Assembly: GCA_963576785.1 (NCBI GenBank)
Contig: OY756143.1
Span: 2,852,001-2,916,000, forward strand
Direction of reading: 5' to 3'
DNA from: Chlorophyllum brunneum
Lineage: Eukaryota; Basidiomycota; Agaricomycetes; Agaricales; Agaricaceae
DNA length: 64,000 nt
In this document: in pieces, positions 57,030 through 64,000 of the stretch
How the letters are laid out: each line of letters starts with the position of its first letter
How positions within the stretch are numbered: the first letter of the stretch is position 1
Program-made: the position numbers and the translations under genes
The notes under the pieces: model-generated
The model's database searches: none
What the model was told of the DNA's origin: nothing
Seen by the model: the letters and a program-made list of their open reading frames with translations, nothing else

Positions 57030-58139
57030 TCAGGCCAGTCTAATCACACGGAAGTAATATCTCATAACAATCATAATCAGCGCCTAGACAAAGAGATCAA
57101 TGCCACCCAATCCTCGAAACACGCATCCGGGAAAACGTACAGTAGTGGAAATCACACTAACACTCCTCTCGAACGAGGTCATCTTCTCCCATGGAGCGTC
57201 GAGTTGTCCTAACAGGGGCAGTAAAGCAAAGTATGCGACGAGGTCATGCGGCATATCGTCTTTCGGACCAACTCTCGTTTGAGAACGGGACTCGGGTATA
57301 GTGCCGTACCTGTTATACTGTGGTGGTGGACAATTTATATCCATTTGCTGGTCTAGATACACTGAACGCATCGCTGGAATGTGTGACATTAGAGGAAGAT
57401 TGTAGATGCGGATGCGGGGAGAGCAGAGTCAAGACATACTGAATATAAGAGGAACAGTTTGAAAGGGAACCTTTAATAACATATTCCATACTTGATCCCA
57501 TGCAGGATCTGTACTGAGCCGAGGGGCTGGGAAGTTGTCGTACAGCCATGGAAGAAACATCCACGAGACAGCCAGAGAAGCACCGAAGACGACTAAAGTG
57601 AAATAGGATGGTGTTACAGGAGACGACGGTGTGCCGCGGATCAAAGAGTTGGGTGTGGGGTTGGGCTGGAATATTGGAGCTTGTTATCAAACCGAGAGAG
57701 AGAAGGCAAGAGATAGACGAACTGTAAGTTCACTCGGGAAATGAGGAAAGAAGAGTATTATGACTGTCAAGATCGCCTGCATTGTTGTTAAGAAAAAGTC
57801 CAAATCCGACGCAAGTTCACCCACTTTGAGATGGAACCATTTTGTATCTGGTACATAGCCATAGTAAAGCGCAATATTTATCCCTCCATCCAAAAATACA
57901 AGTGAAGCCAAGGTTGCGATGGACAACACAAATATCTTTGGAACAGGGTTTACCCTTGGCTTCGCATGGGGTAAGATACCTAAGGACCAGAGAGTATAGG
58001 TCAGCGCAATCAAATGACTGAAGAGAGAGGGTAGTATGTATTCTGGGAGACTAGCGAACATTGGACGAGTATGGAGGGGCTTGTTGGGGGCACTGAAGGT
58101 GTGGTGATGGTAGGCTTCTGACAGGCAGGCCTCATGCAC
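57030..58139 (-). CDS. Multi-pass membrane protein, unknown family (copy A)
   Basis: Exons 58139-57723, 57665-57440, 57373-57141, 57083-57030; introns 57, 66 and 57 bp; 309 aa. Splice sites were chosen because all are kept in copy B at equal exon lengths (226, 233 and 54 nt). About six hydrophobic segments: residues near 32-52, 66-95, 115-135, 155-175, a short one near 205, and a last helix in exon 4. A His-rich stretch lies near the N-terminus. An alternative start at Met27 would remove 26 residues. No enzyme motif recognised. Confidence 0.75.
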
Positions 58140-58364
58140 GGACCAATCTTAAATTACGTTCGGTTTGAGCGCTTATCAGTCTATAGGAGCTCGTACCGGG
58201 GAGAATATCCCCCTCACACAAGCAAAAAGTGAGTTATCTGTGTTCTTCCATGCCACAGCAGTCCGGAAAACACCAGTTTAGGTAGGTTTATTACGTGCAG
58301 TTTCATTGGACATTACTCAGAAACAATCAATTCAAGACCAATATTCATTGTTATGCCAGGGCTG
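58140..58364. other. Upstream region of copy A
   Basis: Matches 60359-60500 upstream of copy B, including CACACAAGCAAAAAGTGAG. No gene. Confidence 0.5.
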
Positions 58365-58975
58365 TAGTGTTGCCCCAAATTGACACTTCGGTATGACTTT
58401 GTGGCGTCAAACTGATCCGAAGTGACACTTTGTCAATAGTTTTTTCAAACAAACTGTAATGAAGTGAAGTAGATAAATACAACATTTAGAACCACTTGAT
58501 ATCAGTCAAAGACCTATAGGAGTGCATGTATCTGAATCTAAATCACTAAAATTGTCGAGTGTGCAGTGTACGGAGCTATTGCGCAATGAAGAATGCACAG
58601 CAACATACATGACATGACATCAATTTAGCCGACTACGCTACAACAAGGCTCAGGTGACACGCCGGAGACGTACACCTTGTCAACTACGAAATACCTTAGT
58701 GTGGTCTATGATGCACCTCCGGAGAGAGGTTTCGATACAAGACAGACATTTAGCACAATCAATGATGACACATACAGTCTGATACTAATTCACACATGAT
58801 TTTGCCCACACTTCGCTCTCTGTTGTCAAACTGGTGGTCCCCGACTTTGAAAGACTTCGACCATTCGAAGTGGCAATCGAACTGCACTTCAGTGAACTTT
58901 GATTGACCGAAGTGTGCACGAAAAGCATCGATTTTCGAAGCGAAGCGAACTCAATTCGATTCAACAGCAACACTA
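58365..58975. mobile_element. Possible MITE with TA target duplication
   Basis: Starts TAGTGTTGCC and ends GCAACACTA: 7-bp terminal inverted repeats GTGTTGC flanked by TA. The interior is non-coding and dense in ACTTCG/CGAAGT motifs in both orientations (58385-58430, 58800-58945). It sits exactly where the two duplication units meet. The short TIR makes chance possible. Confidence 0.45.
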
Positions 58976-59248
58976 ATCTAGGGTTTGGGTATCTCCCCAG
59001 TCCACTGCCAGGGAGTGTGTCATCGATATCATACTCCAGCGATTACTGGCTTTGTCACTGCTGAACAATATTAGAAATACTGTAGGGAACAAAGCAAGAG
59101 CCCCCATGGATCATTGCTTTACCCAGTTTGACCAAATCTCAGAAATTGAACAAACAATGTGCTTCGAGATAAGGAAATTATATTCAGCCATTGTTCACAA
59201 TCACAGGAAAACGTTCAAGGACAGGTATTCTACAACAGGCTTTGACAT

Positions 59249-60358
59249 TCAGGCCAGTCTAATCACACGGAAGTAACATCTCATGACAATCATAATCAAC
59301 GCCTAGAAAGAGATATCAATATATCAATATCACCCATTCCTCGAAACATGTAATCGGGTAAACTTACAGTAGTGGAAATCACACTAACACTCCTCTCGAA
59401 CGAGGTCATCTTCTCCCATGGAGCGTCAAGTTGTCCTAACACAGGAAGTAAAGCAAAGTATGCGACGGCGTAATGCGGTACATCGTCTTTCGGACCAACA
59501 CTCATTGGAGAACGGTACTCGGGTATAGTGCCGTACCCGTTATACTGCGGTGGTGGGCGATTTATATCCATTTGCTGGTCCAGATATACTGAGCGCATCG
59601 CTAGAATGTGTGACATTAAAAGGAATAAGGTGGAGGGAGAGTAGAGTTAAGACGTACTGAAAACAAGAGGAACGGTTTGAAAGGGAACCTTGAATAATAT
59701 ATTCCATACTTGATCCCATGCAGGGTCTGTACTGAGCTGAGGGACTGGGAAGTTGTCGTACAGCCATGGAAGAAACATCCACGAGATAGCCAGAGAAGCA
59801 CCAAAGATGACTAAAGTGAAACAGGAAGACATTACAGGAGACGATGGTGTGCCGCGGATCAAAGAGTTGAGTGTGGGGTTGGGCTGGAATATTGGAGCTT
59901 GTTATCAAACCAAGAGAGAGAAGGCAAGAGATAGACGAACTGTAAGTTCATTGGAAAAATGAGGAAAGAAGAGTATTATGACTGTCAAGATTGCCTGTAT
60001 CGTTTGTCAAGAAAAAGTTCACAGCCAACGCAAGTTCACCCACTTTGAGATGGAACCACTGTGTATCTAGTACGTAGCCATAGTAAAGCGCAATATTTAT
60101 CCCTCCATCCAAGAATACAAGTGAAGCCAAGGTTGCGATGGACAACACAAATATCCTTGGAACGGGGTTTACCCTTGGCTTCGCATGGGGTAAGATACCT
60201 AAGGCCCAGAGAGTATAGGTCAGCGCAAGTAAATGGCTGAAGAGAGAGGGTAGTATGTATTCTGGGAGAGCAGCGAACATTAGGCGAGTATGGAGGGGCT
60301 TGGTGGGGGTACTGAAGCTGTGGTGATGGTGGGCTTCTGATAGGCAGGCCTCATGCAC
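59249..60358 (-). pseudogene. Membrane protein copy B with one-base insertion
   Basis: Same four exons: 60358-59941, 59883-59658, 59600-59368, 59302-59249. Exons 2-4 equal copy A in length; exon 1 is one base longer because of an extra base near 60003-60006, within the third hydrophobic segment. Splice sites are all intact and intron 3 has a better donor (GTAAGT) than copy A. Either a young pseudogene or a sequencing error. Confidence 0.8.
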
Positions 60359-60500
60359 GGACCAATCTTAAATTACGTTCGGCTTGAGCGCCTATCAGCC
60401 TCTAGGAGGACATGCTGAGGAAAACATCCCTCACACAAGCAAAAAGTGAGTTATCTGCAGTCTTCCACTCTACAGCAATACCAGTATTCATCGTTATGCC

Positions 60501-61141
60501 GTGGCTGTGTGAGATTCCGGCACAAATCCGAGGCCGTTGTAAAATAAGCGCCATTTGTTCTTTTGCTGGTGCACAATCCTTATCCAACAATAACGATAAC
60601 AACAGATTGATTATCAGTTCCTCTCCATCGTAACTTCTAGGCTACTCGTCTTTTGCCTTCATCATCAACATCATTTCATCACCCAACAAGATCCTCGTTC
60701 TTGGTGTCCCCCTTGCCAGGTCCCCGGCAAATGTATTCCGCGTTGTTCTTTTCCGTCTCATCGCGGAGTCTACCTCTAGGTGTTTCAGATACTGCTTATT
60801 TTATCCTCATGCACTGGACGGTCGGGACCCTTCAGGGTGAAAGTTATATCTTTAGAGTAGTAACCGTGGAGATGACAGAACCTGTTGTGGATCAGATAAA
60901 AGGAAAAGTGGCGTTTGGGGAGGGGTAAAGTATTACTACCTGGTTTTGAGAGTCGTAGAAACACAGGTAGCATATTTCGACGCTTTGTATGATTTATTAG
61001 GGGACCATGTCAATTTGAATGAGGGTGCGAAGGTTGGTGCACGTGATCATCGAACAACACCTATCGCTTAAAATAAAAATAAGTGTCGGATGGCGTCAAG
61101 GTATATAAACACCGCCACATGCTTCGCTTCTTCCCCGCATC
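60501..61141 (+). promoter_or_regulatory. Intergenic region with TATA box of the hydrolase gene
   Basis: TATATAAA at 61102-61109, then a CT-rich stretch to the ATG at 61142. A plus-strand open piece (60653-60928) has no domain and is not called. Confidence 0.55.
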
Positions 61142-62526
61142 ATGGCTAACAGCTCTCAGGAAACCCTCACCCTCGGTTTGTTTCTAAGAAAGGTACACCC
61201 AGCCGCGTTCTTGGGACAACAAGTCTTCGCTGATCTTGTCTTTTTTGCTTGTGTTTTGTTTCGAAGCTTGTATGTCATGGACAACCCTATCTCGTCTATC
61301 CAGCCGCGTTCCTCCCCCGACCACGATGTACGCCCTTCCCCTCCCACTACGATATACTCACGCAAACTCTACTCTAGCCCTTCGAAAACCATCATCTTAC
61401 AACCTCCCATACACCGACATCTCAATCCCAACCTCTGATAATATCCAATTAAAATGTTACCTTATTAAACCCTCTACAGCAACAATCAAAGCCACCGTCG
61501 TGATGTTTCACGGTAACGGAATGGACCATAGTGATTTACTATATCACGCAAGAAGGTATCACTCATTCCGATGTAATGTGTTGACGGTGTCATACCGCGG
61601 CTATGGCGAGAGTGAAGGTGTTCCAACGGAAAAAGGTGCGTCTTTCGTGTATCCCCCCTTCTTTTTGGATTTAAAAGGGAAAAATGTTGGTGGTGGTATA
61701 GGATTGCGGAAAGACGCACAAGCGGTAGTGGATTGGATTTCGAACGATGAACAACTCTCTCGGTTACCCATCGTGCGTACCACTCGCTTACACCTCTCAG
61801 TCGACACATTGTCTCATACTTGACTTTCATCCCTAGATCATATATGGTCTTTCACTAGGAGGCGCAGTCGCAATTGACGTCACAAGTAAAAACGCCGACA
61901 AAGTGTGTTCCCACCTCCTCCACCCTGGCTCACGTCTCACGTAAAGACACACACGCATAGATAGCAGCCCTAATACTCGAAAATACATTCACATCCATTC
62001 CCAATATCGTTCATGCCTGGCCCCTCATCGGTCCCCTCTCCTTCCTATGCACCCAGCGCTGGAATTCTGCTGCCAAACTCTCACGTATCCCACCTACACT
62101 ACCCATAATGTTTTGTTCAGGAAGAAAAGACACTGTCGTTCCACCCGTCCATATGGATAATTTATGGAAGATTGCTGGAGAACGAGGGAAACGAACGAAG
62201 AGAGCAGGAGGATGTGATGATGAAGGAAAGAAAGGTATTGGTGTAGGTATGGGTATGGGAGGGTGTGGTGGTTTATTGTGTACGTCTACAAGTGGTGGTA
62301 TTGGACTGAAAGGTGGAGAAATTGTGAAAGAGGAAGAAGAGTGGACTCCACCGGAGAATGATTTGTTTGTATCGTTTCCTGGTGGAGGACACGGTCAGTC
62401 CCCTTTTTTTCCTTCTTCATACACCGTGGCGCTGATTTGTTCATTTTAGTGGATACGTGTACGCGTCAAACGTATTGGTCTCAGGTTGATAAATTCATAA
62501 CGAAATCTCTCTCTTTGTCTTCATGA
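61142..62526 (+). CDS. Alpha/beta-hydrolase of the Bem46 / ABHD13 type
   Basis: Seven exons (61142-61192, 61267-61327, 61378-61635, 61702-61772, 61837-61902, 61961-62393, 62450-62526) join in phase to 338 aa; introns 50-74 bp. The early exons restore the family motif L-V-Y-P-A-A-F. The oxyanion motif H-G-N-G is at 82-85, Y-R-G-Y-G-E-S follows, the nucleophile elbow is G-L-S-L-G-G (Ser153), then Asp226 (S-G-R-K-D-T-V-V-P) and His313 (G-G-G-H-V-D-T). The triad is complete. Between Asp and His lies an unusual Gly- and Lys/Glu-rich insertion (about 243-300). Bem46 proteins are membrane-associated hydrolases linked to polarity; the usual N-terminal anchor is not obvious here. Confidence 0.88.
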
Positions 62527-63226
62527 TCGTAATTTGAATTTGGGGAATTTGGCCATAGGACAAATGGGGTTTGAGAATGAGTCTTTTTTACTCGTAATTT
62601 TTTTTGTGTATCATCATATTGTTTTTGTTGTGCGTACTATTTTTTTTATTTACCATTCCACCCGGATGAACATTCTGTGATATCAATGAAAGACTAGAAG
62701 CTCGAAGAGGATTGGTTCAACCTAGGTTAATATCCCGATAAGCACCACGAGGATTTCATATGCGCTTGCTTGATTAATTTTTGGTTCTAGCATATAACCG
62801 TCGTCAAGGCATGTATGACGGGATATTTCATCTGATGTTCGGATGGACACTTCTAGACCCGTGGATCATGACATTATGTTCATTATTCATTTGAACTTGG
62901 TCCAAGGTTCTCTCGTCTTACTTTCGGGGGACTTCGATATCAGGATGATCGAGACGTCCTGGCCTCAGCTTTGTATATTCGTAGATTCGTCGTTTTGCAC
63001 AGAAAATGATGATGATGATGCTGTTGCGTAAACGTCATCGATTTTTATCGTGGGCGCCTGGTTGTATTTTTGATTATCTTGATTGATGACTGTCTTATGA
63101 TCATGGAATCTCAACAGCTTTATGTACTTCCGAGTCCGCCTTGGGTGTGCGGGGCACGTTATCATCGCCCCGTATGCCCTTGATCAAACACCTCCACCTA
63201 CCACAACAATATAGCTACGGTAAGTC
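62527..63226. other. Intergenic, no gene seen
   Basis: T-rich 3' flank of the hydrolase (62580-62660), then mixed sequence. Short open pieces at 62843-63031 show no domain. Confidence 0.5.
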
Positions 63227-64000
63227 ATGACAAATTCGATACCAACCACTGAGTTGACGATTGATGAGAGGATGACGATGACTGAGGAATTGAAACGTGC
63301 TTGCAATGCGGATTTGTCGACGGAGGAAGGTGAGATTACGAATTCTTTTTGGCTGACGGTTATCTGATTTGAAACAGCGGTGGAAATCCTTCGCAAGCAT
63401 CAGTGTCTCCCAATGGGAGACTATTATGATGGTCTCTGGAGGTGGTTGAGCCGGCGTCCAAAGCGGAGGGGATCCTGTGATCCATACCTTTGGATTCGTT
63501 CGCAGCCGCGTAAGTCCCATGGTGATGCTCAGGTGAGCCTGGCTAACAGCGACAGTGCCAGGGGGGGTACCCCATTTTTATGATTTATGTGATCTTCCAC
63601 CCCTCGGTGATCCAAGACTAGATGCTCGAAAAACGCTCAGAGGAAGGATCATTTCCTGGCTCTGTGACGTGAAGAGGGATCGGAATGTGTTTTGGATCGT
63701 AGAGCCGCCAGGGACAGACTTCGAGTTCTCTACGGCCCGGGGTATCGCAGCGATCTGCGCAGGGTTTAACAGACTTGGTGCTTACTGGAGACCTACGTTC
63801 TTTGATCTCAAAATTCTTACTGGTCAGCTTGCGGCACACTACCCTCCCTACCGGCGACTTCTTATGAAACAGCCCCTATCGGATGTTACTACATACATGA
63901 ACAAGTTCGAGCGATCCCAGTTCAAGAAGCTCATTATTGAGCCCTGGAAAGCCCTGCAGATGTCCCATCCGCACTACGTCACCATGCCGCCAGTGATTGT
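63227..64000 (+). CDS. NACHT/NLR-like protein with lost P-loop (partial)
   Basis: Exons 63227-63329, 63378-63509 and 63556 to beyond the window; introns 48 and 46 bp, phases consistent; about 226 aa visible. The N-terminal domain has an L-W-R-W-L block. The NACHT start follows: a D-P-R-L-D-A-R-K-T-L segment where NLRs have P-G-T-R, then F-W-I-V-E-P-P-G-T-D-F where a P-loop G-x4-G-K-S is expected, so the Lys/Ser are missing. Downstream F-K-K-L-I-I-E-P-W matches the same place in the NLR at 25.4 kb. The Walker B region would begin just after the window end (P-P-V-I-V). Possibly a non-catalytic NLR paralogue. Confidence 0.7.

Larger units (their letters stand above)
56843..60500. repeat. Tandem duplication of the membrane-protein gene
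   Basis: Unit 1 is about 56843-58364, unit 2 about 58981-60500, both including flanks, gene and upstream region; similarity is high by eye with small indels. A possible MITE fills the junction. Confidence 0.85.

Noticed and set aside
60653..60928. 91-codon open frame upstream of the hydrolase
   Set aside because: No ATG context, domain or conservation evidence; lies within the presumed intergenic region.
1..64000. CRISPR arrays, tRNA or rRNA genes, prokaryotic operons
   Set aside because: No regularly spaced direct repeats, no cloverleaf or rRNA core sequence noticed, and all real genes have spliceosomal introns or retrotransposon structure.

Overview
The window is nuclear DNA of a filamentous fungus, most likely an Agaricomycete. 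The evidence is short GT-AG introns (49-74 bp), host genes of types common in that class (NACHT NLR-like proteins, an F-box protein, a DUF6533-like membrane protein, a Bem46-type hydrolase), a Tad-like LINE with RNase H, and chromodomain Ty3/gypsy elements. Nothing points to a prokaryote or a virus. All assignments come from reading translated motifs by eye; no database was searched.

Layout. 1-20.6 kb is a nest of transposable elements four levels deep. A gypsy copy (gypsy-3, minus) is interrupted by a Ty1/copia element (copia-1, plus). Copia-1 carries the end of gypsy-1 (to 692) and a complete 16.5 kb insertion, gypsy-2 (1551-18010, minus, 1,137-bp LTRs, target duplication CTTTA). Gypsy-2 is itself split by a 6.8 kb LINE (7119-13882, poly-A tail, 14-bp target duplication). 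20.6-29.3 kb is a host island with a DUF6533-like gene, an intact NLR-type NACHT gene and a broken copy of an F-box gene's 5' end. The island is bounded on both sides by inverted copies of one junction (a 147-bp unit plus an LTR). 29.0-49.5 kb is a second transposon block: gypsy-4 (29429-35805) inserted in the LTR of gypsy-5, then gypsy-6 (minus), a 200-N gap, a duplicated gag segment and gypsy-7 (plus). Gypsy-6 and gypsy-7 share 3,973-bp inverted arms. 49.5-51.6 kb is a minus-strand copia-2 5' end. From about 52.4 kb to the end is host DNA: a PD-(D/E)XK-like unknown, the intact F-box gene, a tandemly duplicated membrane-protein gene (second copy frameshifted) with a possible MITE between the copies, an alpha/beta-hydrolase, and the start of a second NACHT-like gene whose P-loop is lost.

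Main novelty. Both gypsy families are chromoviruses that look self-primed: the 12 bases next to the 5' LTR are complementary to an LTR segment that starts 34-35 nt downstream of a TATA box. Both carry an extra gene (called ORF3 here) between the integrase chromodomain and the 3' LTR. In family A it is 879 bp in three copies. In gypsy-2 it is about 690 codons and reads through the polypurine tract into U3 of the LTR, a layout like retroviral nef or sag. Its function is unknown.

Almost all element genes are decayed, mostly by stop codons one C-to-T step from CAA, CAG or CGA. This suggests methylation- or RIP-like decay. The host genes modelled with complete exons keep consistent splice phases.
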